From Providencia hangzhouensis (lineage in GTDB: Bacteria > Pseudomonadota > Gammaproteobacteria > Enterobacterales > Enterobacteriaceae), in contig NZ_CP135052.1 in the NCBI RefSeq assembly GCF_029193595.2, positions 2,542,001 through 2,606,000 on the forward strand: 64,000 nt of DNA. Reading direction: 5' to 3'. Positions within the stretch are counted from its first letter, which is position 1, and the number at the start of each line of letters is the position of its first letter. A program made the translations under genes and the position numbers. Under the pieces are notes generated by a model. That model was not told where the DNA came from and did not search any database. It was given only the letters and a program-made list of their open reading frames with translations. Of this stretch, positions 9,766 to 20,608 are shown in pieces.

Positions 9766-9799
9766 ATGGCCCCAATATTGATAACAATATTGGGGCCAT
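9766..9799. terminator. Bidirectional hairpin terminator between znuB and ruvB
   Basis: Perfect 15-bp stem: ATGGCCCCAATATTG (9766-9780) / CAATATTGGGGCCAT (9785-9799), loop ATAA. It lies between convergent genes, 19 bases from the ruvB stop and 44 from the znuB stop, followed by T-rich sequence on the plus strand. Confidence 0.88.
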
Positions 9800-9818
9800 A
9801 CTTATTTATTTTATATAA

Positions 9819-10829
9819 TCAAATTTCTTTAGGGGTTAAACCAAAGTGGTTATATGCATGAACTGTCGCCATTCGGCCTCGAGGGGTGCGCTGAATAAAA
9901 CCTTGCTGGATAAGATAAGGTTCTAATACATCTTCTATGGTTTCACGCTCTTCCCCGATAGCTGCTGCAAGGTTATCAACCCCAACTGGGCCACCCATAA
10001 ATTTATCAATAATAGCAACTAAAAGCTTTCTATCTAAATAATCGAAACCAGCAGCATCCACATTTAACATGTCTAAAGCTTGGTTAGCTATTAGCCCATC
10101 AATTGAACCATCACCTTTCACTTGAGCAAAATCCCGCACACGACGTAACAAACGGTTGGTGATACGTGGAGTTCCCCTCGAACGCATAGCAACCTGTAAG
10201 GCCCCTTCTTCGGTGATATCTAACCCCATGTATTGGGCACTACGTTTGACAATATGTTGTAAATCGTCAACTTGATAAAATTCTAAACGTTGCACAATAC
10301 CAAACCGGTCACGTAATGGTGATGTGAGCGACCCTGCCCGAGTCGTTGCACCAATTAACGTGAAAGGAGGGAGATCAATTTTAATAGAGCGCGCTGCGGG
10401 CCCTTCGCCTATCATGATATCTAGCTGATAATCTTCCATTGCGGGATAAAGTATTTCCTCAACAACTGGGGATAATCGATGAATTTCATCAATAAATAGG
10501 ACATCATGGGGCTCTAAATTAGTTAACATTGCAGCTAAATCGCCGGCCTTTTCTAATACAGGCCCTGATGTTGTACGCAGATTAACGCCTAATTCATTCG
10601 CAACAATCCCTGCCAACGTTGTTTTACCTAGCCCTGGAGGGCCAAAAATGAGTAGGTGATCAAGTGCATCGCCTCGCATTTTCGCTGCCTGAATAAATAT
10701 TTCCATTTGGTCTTTAACCTGAGGCTGACCAATATACTCATTCAATAGCTTTGGCCTGATCGCACGGTCAATAGCTTCTTCATCTGACTGTAATACTTCA
10801 GCAGTTATTAGGCGATCGGCTTCAATCAT
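9819..10829 (-). CDS. ruvB: Holliday junction branch migration helicase subunit RuvB
   Basis: 336-residue AAA+ motor, identical in length to E. coli RuvB. Forms hexameric rings that pump DNA through the RuvA-bound Holliday junction. Walker [10 protein letters not shown] (about residue 63), Walker [10 protein letters not shown], sensor [10 protein letters not shown], and a C-terminal winged helix (IQRTPRGR). Lies 16 bases after ruvA, so the two are one transcription unit under the LexA box upstream of ruvA. Confidence 0.98.
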   Translation of the reverse strand: MIEADRLITAEVLQSDEEAIDRAIRPKLLNEYIGQPQVKDQMEIFIQAAKMRGDALDHLLIFGPPGLGKTTLAGIVANELGVNLRTTSGPVLEKAGDLAAMLTNLEPHDVLFIDEIHRLSPVVEEILYPAMEDYQLDIMIGEGPAARSIKIDLPPFTLIGATTRAGSLTSPLRDRFGIVQRLEFYQVDDLQHIVKRSAQYMGLDITEEGALQVAMRSRGTPRITNRLLRRVRDFAQVKGDGSIDGLIANQALDMLNVDAAGFDYLDRKLLVAIIDKFMGGPVGVDNLAAAIGEERETIEDVLEPYLIQQGFIQRTPRGRMATVHAYNHFGLTPKEI

Positions 10830-10845
10830 ATTAAAAATCTCTCAA

Positions 10846-11463
10846 TCAAAGTGCTGCACGAAGGGCATCACGGATCAGTGTTTCAGAGTCACTATTCGGT
10901 TTTGCGACTTTACTCACCATACGGCTTGCTTCTTGTGGTTTATACCCTAAAGCAATCAGTGCGGCTGCAGCTTCCGCTTCGATATCAGCCATATTTGGTA
11001 CTTTGCTATTTACACTTGGCAGATTAATATCGCTATTTTGATTAAATAAATCCCCATTGAGGCCTTTGAAGCGGTCTTTCATTTCGACCACTAAACGTTC
11101 TGCGGTTTTCTTACCAATTCCAGGTAATTTAACCAGTGATGCTATAGCCTCTTGTTCAATAGCGGACACAAATTGTTGAGCAGACATACCGGATAAAATT
11201 GCGAGGGCTAATTTGGGGCCAACACCATTTACTTTGATCAGCTCTTTAAATAGCGCCCTTTCTTGCTTATCATTAAACCCATATAGTAATTGAGCATCTT
11301 CACGAACAACAAAGTGAGTGAACACAATCGCTTCTTGACCAATTTCGGGCAACTCATAGAAACAAGTCATTGGCATATGGACTTCATAACCAACACCTTG
11401 TAGTTCTAATAATACGATTGGAGGTTGCTTTTCTAAAACAATACCACGTAAACGACCTATCAC
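10846..11463 (-). CDS. ruvA: Holliday junction DNA helicase subunit RuvA
   Basis: 205 residues. Tetrameric junction-binding protein that targets RuvB. N-terminal OB fold ([13 protein letters not shown]), paired helix-hairpin-helix motifs ([22 protein letters not shown]) and a C-terminal RuvB-contact domain ([12 protein letters not shown]). First gene of ruvAB. A LexA-type operator lies about 100 bases upstream; ruvC is a separate unit further upstream, as in E. coli, but the small gene present between them there is absent. Confidence 0.98.
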   Translation of the reverse strand: MIGRLRGIVLEKQPPIVLLELQGVGYEVHMPMTCFYELPEIGQEAIVFTHFVVREDAQLLYGFNDKQERALFKELIKVNGVGPKLALAILSGMSAQQFVSAIEQEAIASLVKLPGIGKKTAERLVVEMKDRFKGLNGDLFNQNSDINLPSVNSKVPNMADIEAEAAAALIALGYKPQEASRMVSKVAKPNSDSETLIRDALRAAL

Positions 11464-11564
11464 ATTGAAGCCCTCTATTGCTACCTAACCCCTGAACATA
11501 CTATCTAAACCCTGAACAGGTTGGTTTATTATCATTAATACTGTTGTTTATACCATAAAAAATG

Positions 11565-11580
11565 CTGGATGCATATCCAG
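11565..11580. promoter_or_regulatory. LexA (SOS) box upstream of ruvAB
   Basis: CTGGATGCATATCCAG fits the LexA consensus CTG-N10-CAG and closely resembles the E. coli ruvA box as I remember it. On the minus strand it is followed by a T tract and TATGGTATAAAC, which could contain the -10 region. A degenerate second half-site (ATG-N10-CAG) follows on the ruvA side. Confidence 0.85.
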
Positions 11581-11625
11581 CTACGCGCTATTTATTAATA
11601 AGCAATTCTGTTTAAGATAAACTCG

Positions 11626-12147
11626 CTATCTTAAACGACCTCGAGTTAAAACTAACCGTGGGTCGCCAACTTTTAAAAGGTTTTGATTGAAATGGCAATG
11701 TGTTATCGCAATTGCCAAAGCATCTGCCGCATCAGATTGTGGACTCGCTGACAACTTCAGAATCGATTTAACCATATGTTGTACTTGACTTTTTTCTGCG
11801 GCTCCTGTGCCTACCACCGTTTGTTTGACCTGACGTGCTGCATATTCAAATACGGGTATATTCATGTTTGCAGCGGCGACAATCGCAACCCCCCGAGCTT
11901 GCCCAAGTTTTAATGCTGAATCCGCATTCTTCGCCATAAAAACTTGTTCAATGGATAATACATCCGGTTGATATTGAGTGATAATTTCCGAGACGCCCGC
12001 GTAAATTCGTTGCAGACGGCTTGGTAAATCATCAACTTGTGTACGAATACACCCACTACCTAAATACAGTAGTTGCCGGCCTTGTTGGCGAATAACACCG
12101 TACCCCGTAACACGAGAGCCAGGGTCAATACCTAAAATAATCGCCAT
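11626..12147 (-). CDS. ruvC: Crossover junction endodeoxyribonuclease RuvC
   Basis: 173-residue Holliday junction resolvase, a dimeric RNase H-fold nuclease acting with RuvAB. The acidic catalytic residues are in ILGIDPGS (Asp7), SIEQVF (Glu66) and near the C-terminus [10 protein letters not shown] (Asp138, Asp141). Length matches E. coli. It is separated from ruvAB by the SOS box region and from yebC by a 268-base gap containing a strong hairpin. Confidence 0.98.
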   Translation of the reverse strand: MAIILGIDPGSRVTGYGVIRQQGRQLLYLGSGCIRTQVDDLPSRLQRIYAGVSEIITQYQPDVLSIEQVFMAKNADSALKLGQARGVAIVAAANMNIPVFEYAARQVKQTVVGTGAAEKSQVQHMVKSILKLSASPQSDAADALAIAITHCHFNQNLLKVGDPRLVLTRGRLR

Positions 12148-12330
12148 ATAAATTTACTTATGCCTCTTTATATTAATCATGTTGTTCTAATAAGCTTCAT
12201 AATACTATCAATTTCAATCAAATAGCTATTTGAATATCAAATCCAACATTCAGAATAGTGATAATAAAGGCGAGTTATGGCACTGATACTTAGCCAAGTA
12301 TAGCGAATAAAAGGAAGGAAAGCATCGAAG

Positions 12331-12373
12331 GCGTTAGAGAAAACAGGCTGCATCAGCCCGCTTTCTCTACGCG
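12331..12373 (-). repeat. Long inverted repeat between yebC and ruvC
   Basis: Left arm 12335-12350 and right arm 12354-12369 form a 16-bp stem around a 3-base loop. The two non-Watson-Crick positions become G-U pairs only when transcribed from the minus strand, the direction of yebC and ruvC. The stem extends a few bases further (GCG / CGC) past a one-base bulge. No T tract follows, so it is not a standard intrinsic terminator; mRNA processing, attenuation or a repeat-family remnant are possible. Confidence 0.7.
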
Positions 12374-12415
12374 GATTATGCTAAATGACTAGGCCGCCAT
12401 TTAGTGCCTCACAAC

Positions 12416-13159
12416 TTACAGTGTGGCAGCGACTTCGTCAGAAATATCACCATTGTGGTAAACTTCCTGAACGTCGTCTGAATCTTCTAACATATCGATA
12501 AGACGTAACAATTTAGGCGCTGTTTCTGCATCTAACTCGGCTTTAGTTGATGGGATCATTGAGACTTCTGCAGCTTCACTGGTGAAACCCGCAGCATCTA
12601 ATGCATCTTTCACTTCACCAAAAGTTTCTGGCGTTGTGTAAACATCGATTGCGCCATCATCATAAGTTTCAACATCATCAGCACCCGCTTCTAATGCCGC
12701 TTCCATGATCGCATCTTCATCAACACCAGGCGCATAAGTGATTACGCCGCGTTTAGTAAACAAGTAAGAAACAGAGCCGTCTGTCCCCAAGTTACCACCC
12801 GTTTTAGTGAATGCATGACGCACTTCAGAAACAGTACGGTTACGGTTATCACTTAAACATTCAACCATAACAGCCGTTCCGCCTGGGCCATAACCTTCAT
12901 AAATGATGGTTTCCATATTATCGTTATCATCATTACCAACACCACGAGCGATAGCACGGTTTAAGGTGTCACGAGTCATGTTGTTAGATAATGCTTTATC
13001 TACCGCTGCACGTAAACGTGGGTTTGTTGCGGGATCACCACCACCTAAACGCGCTGCAGTCACTAATTCACGGATAATTTTAGTGAAAATTTTACCGCGC
13101 TTAGCATCTTGTGCCGCTTTACGGTGTTTGGTGTTGGCCCATTTACTATGACCTGCCAT
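12416..13159 (-). CDS. yebC: YebC/TACO1-family translational regulator
   Basis: 247 residues, start [20 protein letters not shown], the invariant YebC signature. Members are cytosolic proteins linked to translation of difficult sequences such as proline stretches and, in some bacteria, to transcription control. Full length compared with E. coli (246). Part of the aspS-nudB-yebC run, 30 bases after nudB. Confidence 0.96.
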   Translation of the reverse strand: MAGHSKWANTKHRKAAQDAKRGKIFTKIIRELVTAARLGGGDPATNPRLRAAVDKALSNNMTRDTLNRAIARGVGNDDNDNMETIIYEGYGPGGTAVMVECLSDNRNRTVSEVRHAFTKTGGNLGTDGSVSYLFTKRGVITYAPGVDEDAIMEAALEAGADDVETYDDGAIDVYTTPETFGEVKDALDAAGFTSEAAEVSMIPSTKAELDAETAPKLLRLIDMLEDSDDVQEVYHNGDISDEVAATL

Positions 13160-13189
13160 GAAATATCTCCAAAAAACGTCAATAAATAA

Positions 13190-13621
13190 TTAAACAGCAA
13201 ATTCTAAAATAGCCTGACTGTTGCTCCAGGATTTCGTTAAGCTCGCCGCTTCATCTGGTGCTAGCCAACGATATTCGCTGTGTTCCGTCAGTAATGGCAT
13301 TTTTTCTTCACTTTGCACCATTTTAAACCAATGTTCTTTGCAATGCGTAACATCGGGTGCATAACGATGCCTGAAATGTGGGAAAATTTCAAAGATGATA
13401 CTGTGCGACAAATCTTGCAGCTGGTTTTGTTCAACCTCAAAACCTGTTTCTTCTTTAATTTCACGACACGCCGTTTCATACGGTTTTTCATCAGGCTCCA
13501 AACTTCCGGTCACTGATTGCCAAAAGTCTGGGTCGTCTTTACGTCGTAACATAAGCACCCGTCCACTATTTTGAGCCACAATAATGACTAATACTGATTC
13601 TGGGTGCTTATATTTTTTCAT
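13190..13621 (-). CDS. nudB: Dihydroneopterin triphosphate diphosphatase (Nudix)
   Basis: 143 residues. Removes pyrophosphate from dihydroneopterin triphosphate in the folate pathway. The Nudix box GSLEPDEKPYETACREIKEE (about residues 39-58) is complete. Starts 5 bases after the aspS stop and precedes yebC, the same order as in E. coli, so the three are probably cotranscribed. A basic N-terminus (MKKYKHPESVLV) matches the family. Confidence 0.94.
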   Translation of the reverse strand: MKKYKHPESVLVIIVAQNSGRVLMLRRKDDPDFWQSVTGSLEPDEKPYETACREIKEETGFEVEQNQLQDLSHSIIFEIFPHFRHRYAPDVTHCKEHWFKMVQSEEKMPLLTEHSEYRWLAPDEAASLTKSWSNSQAILEFAV

Positions 13622-13626
13622 TGAAC

Positions 13627-15396
13627 TTACTCTTCGTCTTTCGCAACCACAGCGATAGCAAGTTCCGTTAATGCATCCGGGTTAGCATGGCTCGGTGCAT
13701 TCGTCATTAGACACGCGGCCGCTGTTGTTTTCGGGAAAGCAATAACATCACGAATATTATCTGTTCCTGTTAACAGCATCACTAAACGGTCAAGACCAAA
13801 TGCTAAGCCTGCATGTGGTGGTGTACCATATTTCAATGCATCTAATAAGAAGCCAAATTTTTCGCGTTGGTCTTCTTCATTAATACCTAAAATACTAAAT
13901 ACCGTTTGTTGCATTTCGTTGCGGTGAATACGGACTGAACCACCGCCAACTTCGTAACCATTGATGACCATATCATACGCATTAGCAACGGCTTCTTCAG
14001 GTTTACTCGCCAGTTCTTCAGGTGAGAAATCTTTAGGAGACGTAAATGGATGGTGCATCGCAGTTAACCCGCCTTCACCATTATCTTCAAACATTGGGAA
14101 ATCAATCACCCACAGTGGCTGCCAGCTATTTAAATCGGTTAATTCAAAGTCACGACCGACTTTCAAGCGTAGCGCACCCATTGAATCGGTCACCACATTT
14201 TTCGCGCCCGCGCCGAATAACAAGATATCGCCATCAACGGCACCAGTACGGTCTAATAACTGGTTAATCACGTCTTCACTCAAGAATTTTGCAACTGGAC
14301 TTTGAATACCGTCAAGGCCTTTAGCTCGCTCGTTGACTTTCATCCAAGCCAAGCCTTTCGCACCATAAATACCAACGAATTGACCATATTCGTCGATTTG
14401 TTTACGGGTCATAGCTGCGCCACCGGGGACTTTCAGGGCCGCAACACGACCTTTCGGATCGTTTGCTGGGCCTGAGAACACCGCAAATTCAACATCTTTT
14501 ACGATATCCGCAACATCCACCAGCTCCATTGGGTTACGTAAGTCTGGTTTATCTGAACCATAACGACGCATAGCTTCCGCAAAGGTCATGATTGGGAAGT
14601 TGCCTAAATCAACCCCTTTTACCTCTAACCATAAATTACGGATCATACGTTCCATAATTTCACGCACTTGCTCTGCGGTCATGAACGAGGTTTCAACATC
14701 GATTTGGGTGAATTCAGGTTGACGGTCCGCACGTAGGTCTTCATCACGGAAACATTTTACGATTTGATAATAACGGTCAAAACCTGACATCATCAGCAAT
14801 TGTTTAAATAATTGTGGTGATTGTGGTAATGCGTAAAATTTACCTTTATGAACACGGCTTGGTACTAAATAGTCACGAGCACCTTCTGGCGTTGCTTTGG
14901 TTAGCATTGGCGTTTCAACGTCCAAGAACCCTTCTTTATCCATAAAGTTACGAACAAAGCTGGTGATTTTAGCACGCGTACGCAGACGGTCAGACATCTC
15001 TGGGCGACGTAAATCTAAATAACGATATTTTAAACGACGCTCTTCTGTATTTGTTTGGTTGCTATCTAACGGCAGTGGCTCTGACTTATTAAAAACATTC
15101 AGTTCTTCAGCAAAAACTTCAATTTCGCCCGTTGCCATGTCTTTATTTTTTTGGCTATCTGGACGTGCGCGTACTGTCCCTGTGATTTGGATACAGAACT
15201 CATTACGCAGCTCTGACGCTTTTTCAAATATGTCTTTACGATCGGGATCGAAGAAAACTTGCACGATACCTTCACGGTCACGCATATCGATAAAAATCAA
15301 ACCACCTAAATCGCGGCGGCGGTTTACCCATCCACTAAGAGTGACCTTTTGGCCTTCGTGAGCGATGTTTAACTGCCCACAATAATTAGTACGCAT
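13627..15396 (-). CDS. aspS: Aspartate--tRNA ligase
   Basis: 589-residue class IIb synthetase charging tRNA-Asp. N-terminal OB anticodon-binding domain ([22 protein letters not shown] is typical of the first 40 residues), catalytic core with [20 protein letters not shown], the bacterial GAD insertion, and motif 3 [15 protein letters not shown] near the C-terminus. Length is within one residue of E. coli. First gene of the aspS-nudB-yebC unit; promoter in the gap to its right. Confidence 0.98.
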   Translation of the reverse strand: MRTNYCGQLNIAHEGQKVTLSGWVNRRRDLGGLIFIDMRDREGIVQVFFDPDRKDIFEKASELRNEFCIQITGTVRARPDSQKNKDMATGEIEVFAEELNVFNKSEPLPLDSNQTNTEERRLKYRYLDLRRPEMSDRLRTRAKITSFVRNFMDKEGFLDVETPMLTKATPEGARDYLVPSRVHKGKFYALPQSPQLFKQLLMMSGFDRYYQIVKCFRDEDLRADRQPEFTQIDVETSFMTAEQVREIMERMIRNLWLEVKGVDLGNFPIMTFAEAMRRYGSDKPDLRNPMELVDVADIVKDVEFAVFSGPANDPKGRVAALKVPGGAAMTRKQIDEYGQFVGIYGAKGLAWMKVNERAKGLDGIQSPVAKFLSEDVINQLLDRTGAVDGDILLFGAGAKNVVTDSMGALRLKVGRDFELTDLNSWQPLWVIDFPMFEDNGEGGLTAMHHPFTSPKDFSPEELASKPEEAVANAYDMVINGYEVGGGSVRIHRNEMQQTVFSILGINEEDQREKFGFLLDALKYGTPPHAGLAFGLDRLVMLLTGTDNIRDVIAFPKTTAAACLMTNAPSHANPDALTELAIAVVAKDEE

Positions 15397-15907
15397 ACAA
15401 TATCCTTTTACTCAGCTGTTGTGCTTTTGCTTGCTGCGGGATTTTGGCATTTTGCTGAACCCTATTTATTTGCGAAACACGGGCTGAAAATTCAGAATGT
15501 CAAAAAGGCAGACATTATACAGGAAATTCTGTTAGACAAATAGTTACGTATTCTACATAACGCGTAAACCATTTTGTTTTTAATCATATTTTCATCAATT
15601 ATTGTTTTACTAATCAACAATAATAAAATTGAATAGCGAGATAGACGTCTATCACGATGATCCTATCGATTTTAAGGGACTATCCGCACCATGTACATAT
15701 TGCAGCAAAGGTTTATTTCATCAGTTTGAAGCCTTTTTGAGTAAAAAATCACCACTTAATGCATTCCAATTCAATTATTGATTAATAAATACCTCTTTAA
15801 TCATTAATCTTTCTATTTCAGAATCGTTACCTTTTTCAGTTTGCTATAATCAAAAATATATAGATATAACGCTGAATTAATCATCATCTGCAGTTTAAGG
15901 ATTGCCC
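15397..15907. other. 510-base intergenic region with a 14-bp palindrome
   Basis: Holds the divergent promoters of aspS and of the lipoprotein gene at 15908. In E. coli this position is occupied by yecD and yecE; I see no reading frame or clear remnant of them here. A perfect palindrome GATAGACGTCTATC lies at 15640-15653. A possible promoter for the lipoprotein gene, TATAAT inside TTGCTATAATCA, lies near 15842-15850. Confidence 0.55.
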
Positions 15908-16231
15908 ATGAAAAAATTTTTACTTGCCACTTCCATGTTCGTACTACTCGCTGGATGCCAAAACATGAAACCCGCAGAGACTGATAATACAAAAACTTTT
16001 TATATTGATTCTTCACTTGCTGATTGTATGGGCGTTGCCCCAATGAAGTGTATGAAAGTGAAAGAAAACCCAAGTGATGACTGGCAACTTTTTTATAGCT
16101 CAATTCAAGGCTTCGAATATCAACCAGGCTTCTCTTATACTGTACAAGTGAAGCAATTCGATGTACCTAACCCACCGGCTGATGCCCCAAGTATTCGTTA
16201 TGAATTGATAAAAATCGTTGAAAAGAAATAG
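15908..16231 (+). CDS. Small lipoprotein with DUF4377-like domain
   Basis: 107 residues from ATG 15908, preceded by AAGGA at a 7-base spacing. Signal peptide with lipobox LLAGC (Cys17), so probably an outer-membrane lipoprotein. The mature part (LADCMGVAPMKCMKVKENPSDDWQLFY, given here as residues 39-65) and FEYQPGFSYTVQVK look like DUF4377, a small domain often found with META/HslJ domains in heat-shock-type lipoproteins. Two cysteines (DC, KC) could form a disulfide. Function unknown. Stands alone, followed by a separate Nudix gene. Confidence 0.8.
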   Translation: MKKFLLATSMFVLLAGCQNMKPAETDNTKTFYIDSSLADCMGVAPMKCMKVKENPSDDWQLFYSSIQGFEYQPGFSYTVQVKQFDVPNPPADAPSIRYELIKIVEKK

Positions 16232-16338
16232 CATTTAAAAATTTAATTTAAGTCATTAAGTAATTTTATCAGTTTACTTAATGACTCACTTATAACCATA
16301 ATTATTTTATCATCAGTAAATAATAGAGTGACCCTATT

Positions 16339-16743
16339 ATGAGTGTTAAAATCATCGATAAGCTTGGGTTAATCACCCTATCAGATCACAAAATTGCGAT
16401 GGTGCGTTCCCATAATAAAAGTTTGTTTTATATACCCGGTGGAAAACGCGAACAAGGTGAGACGGATGTACAAGCACTCTGCCGTGAGATTGCCGAAGAA
16501 TTAAAACTCGGCTTAGTTATCAGTTCTATCCGGTTTTATGGCGAGTTTATTGGCCCTGCTGATGGAAAATCAGATGGAACGCAAGTCCGTATTCGTTGCT
16601 ACTTTGCGGACTATAGAGGCGAACCCCATCCTGCTGCTGAGATTGCCGAATTGGATTGGTTTAGCATTAACGATTTACCTCGCTGCTCAAGCACGGCAGT
16701 GACCATTCTGTCACAATTAAAAAAAGACGGATTAATTCAATAA
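16339..16743 (+). CDS. Nudix hydrolase, substrate unknown
   Basis: 134 residues with a Nudix box at about residues 34-56 (GGKREQGETDVQALCREIAEE); the conserved glycine after REUXEE is replaced by Lys in this copy (EELKL), a mild deviation. Metal-binding glutamates are intact, so it should hydrolyse a nucleoside diphosphate-linked compound. It is distinct from nudB in this window. ATG 16339 has only a weak SD. I cannot assign a substrate. Confidence 0.85.
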   Translation: MSVKIIDKLGLITLSDHKIAMVRSHNKSLFYIPGGKREQGETDVQALCREIAEELKLGLVISSIRFYGEFIGPADGKSDGTQVRIRCYFADYRGEPHPAAEIAELDWFSINDLPRCSSTAVTILSQLKKDGLIQ

Positions 16744-16893
16744 AGCATATATGATTACTTAAAAAAGTTGTGATTTCATTTGTCGAACGGCTTTTTAGGA
16801 TTTACAATTCACCAAATATTGTTAATACCCATTACTATAACTTATATTTTTAGGTGTTTTCATAGTTTGATTCGTTTTATGGTGGAGTAAAAA

Positions 16894-17292
16894 ATGGTCA
16901 GCTCTTTGTACGCTGTACTGGGTGCCTTACTGCTGCTTAGATTATCCTTAAATGTTGTGAAGCTGCGTAATCAATACCGTATAGCTTATGGTGATGGCGG
17001 TTTTTATGAGTTACAAACCGCAATCCGCGTTCATGGTAATGCCATCGAATACATTCCCATCTCTTTAATTTTATTGCTTTTAATGGAAATGAATGGCGCA
17101 CAAGTGTGGATGATTCATATTTGTGGCTTGATCTTAATTGCAGGGCGAATACTGCACTCTTATGGTTTAAAAAATCACGATTACTCATATCGCCGTTCAG
17201 GCATGGTAGCAACTTACCTTGCCATGGCGCTGATGGTTATCGCCAATACTTATTACCTACCTTGGCTACAAATCGTTTCATTTAATCTTTAG
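16894..17292 (+). CDS. yecN: MAPEG-family inner-membrane protein YecN
   Basis: 132 residues with four hydrophobic segments and the MAPEG pattern RVHGNAIEYIPI near residues 46-57, plus GRILHSYG. MAPEG proteins include glutathione-dependent membrane enzymes, but the role of YecN is not known. In E. coli it precedes cmoAB as here. SD GGAG about 8 bases before ATG 16894. Confidence 0.9.
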   Translation: MVSSLYAVLGALLLLRLSLNVVKLRNQYRIAYGDGGFYELQTAIRVHGNAIEYIPISLILLLLMEMNGAQVWMIHICGLILIAGRILHSYGLKNHDYSYRRSGMVATYLAMALMVIANTYYLPWLQIVSFNL

Positions 17293-17381
17293 TTTTTATT
17301 CTCTGTAACGGCACGAATTATTAATGTGCCGCTCATTATTTCATTGCTTATGGATTGATTTTCAGTAGACTGCCTTTCTGA

Positions 17382-18173
<792 letters not shown>

Positions 18174-18175
18174 GC

Positions 18176-19147
18176 ATGATTGATTTTGGTCGTTTTTACC
18201 AGCAAATTGCGGTTAGCCCCCTAAGTCATTGGCTTGAAACGCTTCCGGCACAACTTTCAGCATGGAAAAAACAAGGGTTACACGGTGGTTTTTCTTCATG
18301 GGAAAAAATGCTAGATAACCTACCTGTAATGGTCCCAACTGATTTAGATTTACGCAACAGCGTGACTGCTACACGTGAACCCGAGCTCACTGCGGGTGAA
18401 ACTCGGCGCCTGAATAATATTCTTGAACAATTAATGCCATGGCGTAAAGGCCCTTTTTCTCTCTATGGTGTGAATATTGATACTGAATGGCGCTCTGATT
18501 GGAAATGGGATCGCGTATTACCTCATATTTCATCACTAAAAGACCGTTATGTCTTAGATGTTGGTTGCGGCAGTGGCTATCACATGTGGCGTATGTTAGG
18601 GCAAGATGCCAAATTTGTTGTCGGTATCGACCCAACTGAATTATTTTTATGCCAATTTGAGGCGGTGAGAAAATTATTGGGCGATGACCAACGTGCGCAC
18701 TTATTGCCTTTAGGTATCGAACAACTGCCAGAGTTAAAGGCATTTGATACTGTGTTTTCAATGGGTGTACTTTATCACCGCCGTTCACCGCTCGACCATT
18801 TGTGGCAACTTAAGAACCAATTAGTGAGCGAAGGTGAATTGGTTTTAGAGAGTCTAGTTATTGAGGGGGATGAATTTCAGTGTTTGATCCCCGGTGACCG
18901 TTATGCTCAAATGCGTAATGTCTATTTTATTCCCTCCGCTAAAATGCTCAAAGTTTGGTTAGAAAAATGTGGTTTTGTTGATGTCCGGATTGTTGACCAA
19001 GAAGTGACCTCTTTGGAAGAGCAACGCCGCACACAATGGATGAAAACAGATTCATTGGCTGAATTTTTAGACCCTAATGATAAAACCAAAACTATCGAGG
19101 GCTACCCTGCACCATTACGCGCTATTTTAGTTGCTCGTAAACCATAA
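18176..19147 (+). CDS. cmoB: tRNA U34 carboxymethyltransferase
   Basis: 323 residues, the same length as in E. coli. Transfers the carboxymethyl group from carboxy-SAM to 5-hydroxyuridine 34 of tRNAs. SAM-binding motif [13 protein letters not shown] near residue 122, followed by [10 protein letters not shown]. Second gene of cmoAB and followed by an intrinsic terminator. Confidence 0.97.
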   Translation: MIDFGRFYQQIAVSPLSHWLETLPAQLSAWKKQGLHGGFSSWEKMLDNLPVMVPTDLDLRNSVTATREPELTAGETRRLNNILEQLMPWRKGPFSLYGVNIDTEWRSDWKWDRVLPHISSLKDRYVLDVGCGSGYHMWRMLGQDAKFVVGIDPTELFLCQFEAVRKLLGDDQRAHLLPLGIEQLPELKAFDTVFSMGVLYHRRSPLDHLWQLKNQLVSEGELVLESLVIEGDEFQCLIPGDRYAQMRNVYFIPSAKMLKVWLEKCGFVDVRIVDQEVTSLEEQRRTQWMKTDSLAEFLDPNDKTKTIEGYPAPLRAILVARKP

Positions 19148-19150
19148 AAA

Positions 19151-19186
19151 AATGCCTATGGCAATTACGTCGTAGGCATTTTATTT
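19151..19186 (+). terminator. Intrinsic terminator of cmoAB
   Basis: Stem AATGCCTA (19151-19158) / TAGGCATT (19173-19180), followed by TTATTT. It begins 4 bases after the cmoB stop and lies 17 bases before the convergent dmsC stop, so it may serve both. Confidence 0.8.
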
Positions 19187-19202
19187 CATTTTTATCAAGA
19201 TA

Positions 19203-19979
19203 TTACATTGTTATTTGCCATAAATTATAGAAGGCAATTCGGCCAGCTAACTCCGCTAAAATAACGGCTAGCGCACATAAGCCTAATATTACAGATGAGT
19301 TTCTTCCGCGATATAACAGAGCCGGATAAACAAACAGCATCACCGCTAATACGACTAACTGGAAGCTCCAAAAACCAGCTTGTTCTGCACTAATCTCTGG
19401 TCCTATTTCGCCTAAAAATGACACATAAGCGGCACGAGTGGCAAAAATAATAATTGAACCAATCAAAAATGCCATCGCCCCTAACCGCTGAGCACCGAAT
19501 AGAATAGCCAATGCGCCACCAGCAACTAACAGAGTCATCCACATTTGTACTGTTGTGAAAACAGTAAACCAATTGGCTACCGTCGCAATATTATACACTT
19601 GAGGAATTGACCAGACGAATGCCAAACCAAAAATAACCGTGGCAACATTACACAGTTCACTCAGCGCTTTATTTCTAATAAATAAGGTGAATAATAAAGT
19701 TGCAGCCCCAAAAGCAACAAAAATACCACTAAGCAAAGCTTCATTACTCATTGGTGAACGGCCTACACCTAAAAGCATATTAAAGAAGCGCAGAGGCTGC
19801 CCAACGTGTAGCCCACCGATGGCTAGCGCAATGATCATAATGACAAATGCCGCTATATTGGAATGACGCAATTGGGTTTCGCTCAACATGCCCAGTTTTC
19901 GGCTCGCATATACCAATAAATATAAACCTGCTGCCGACTGCCCCAATACGGTGAAAAAAACGAGTGGAAGTTCGTGCAT
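19203..19979 (-). CDS. dmsC: DMSO reductase membrane anchor subunit
   Basis: 258 residues from ATG 19979 (MHELPLVFFTVLGQSAAG). Eight predicted membrane segments; oxidises menaquinol and passes electrons to DmsB. Somewhat shorter than E. coli DmsC (about 287). The frame opens 66 codons further upstream, but that extension overlaps dmsB, and MHELPLV is the usual DmsC start. One base separates it from dmsB. Whether it is DmsC or the paralogue YnfH cannot be fixed from sequence alone. Confidence 0.93.
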   Translation of the reverse strand: MHELPLVFFTVLGQSAAGLYLLVYASRKLGMLSETQLRHSNIAAFVIMIIALAIGGLHVGQPLRFFNMLLGVGRSPMSNEALLSGIFVAFGAATLLFTLFIRNKALSELCNVATVIFGLAFVWSIPQVYNIATVANWFTVFTTVQMWMTLLVAGGALAILFGAQRLGAMAFLIGSIIIFATRAAYVSFLGEIGPEISAEQAGFWSFQLVVLAVMLFVYPALLYRGRNSSVILGLCALAVILAELAGRIAFYNLWQITM

Positions 19980-19980
19980 G

Positions 19981-20598
19981 TTATACCTCTGCTGGGTTTT
20001 GTAATTTACCGCTCTTGTCACCGCAAGGTTTAGCATCCTTGTGCGGCTTAATGACAATATTAGGATTAGTAAGAGCTGGGTTTGGCATGGGGGCAATCCC
20101 ACTAATATTGCCATGGCGCTCGCGAAGAATGTTGATATCGTCAAAGTCCAATGCGCGTTGTGGACAAGATTCAACACAAACAGGTTTCATCCCTTTTTCG
20201 ACCCGCTCATAGCACCCATCGCATTTACTCATCAATTTTTTCTTTTCGTCATACTGTGGTGCGCCGTATGGACAACGTAGTTCGCAGTAACGGCACCCGA
20301 CACAAATGGTTTGGTCTACTACTACTAACCCATCTTGTTCACGTTTATGCATTGCACCGGTTGGGCAACCTGCAACACAGGTAGGGTTAGAACAATGATT
20401 ACAGGAAATTGATAGATAGTAACTATAAACATTCTGTTGCCATATCCCCTCTTGCTGTTGCCAACTTCCACCACCAAACTCGTATACCCGACGGAATTTA
20501 GGCCCTAAATCAAGGTCCTTTTCATCCTTACAACTCACCTGACACGTTTTACAACCTGTGCATTTTGTTGAGTCAAAATAAAAACCATACTGTTTCAT
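19981..20598 (-). CDS. dmsB: DMSO reductase iron-sulfur subunit
   Basis: 205 residues. Four cysteine clusters for [4Fe-4S] centres: CTGCKTCQVSC (about residue 14), CNHCSNPTCVAGCP, CVGCRYCELRCP and CDGC...CVESCP. Electron relay between DmsC and the molybdenum subunit. The pattern of four Cys in the third group follows the DmsB type. Lies 10 bases after dmsA and 1 before dmsC. Confidence 0.96.
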   Translation of the reverse strand: MKQYGFYFDSTKCTGCKTCQVSCKDEKDLDLGPKFRRVYEFGGGSWQQQEGIWQQNVYSYYLSISCNHCSNPTCVAGCPTGAMHKREQDGLVVVDQTICVGCRYCELRCPYGAPQYDEKKKLMSKCDGCYERVEKGMKPVCVESCPQRALDFDDINILRERHGNISGIAPMPNPALTNPNIVIKPHKDAKPCGDKSGKLQNPAEV

Positions 20599-20608
20599 TC
20601 GTCACTCC

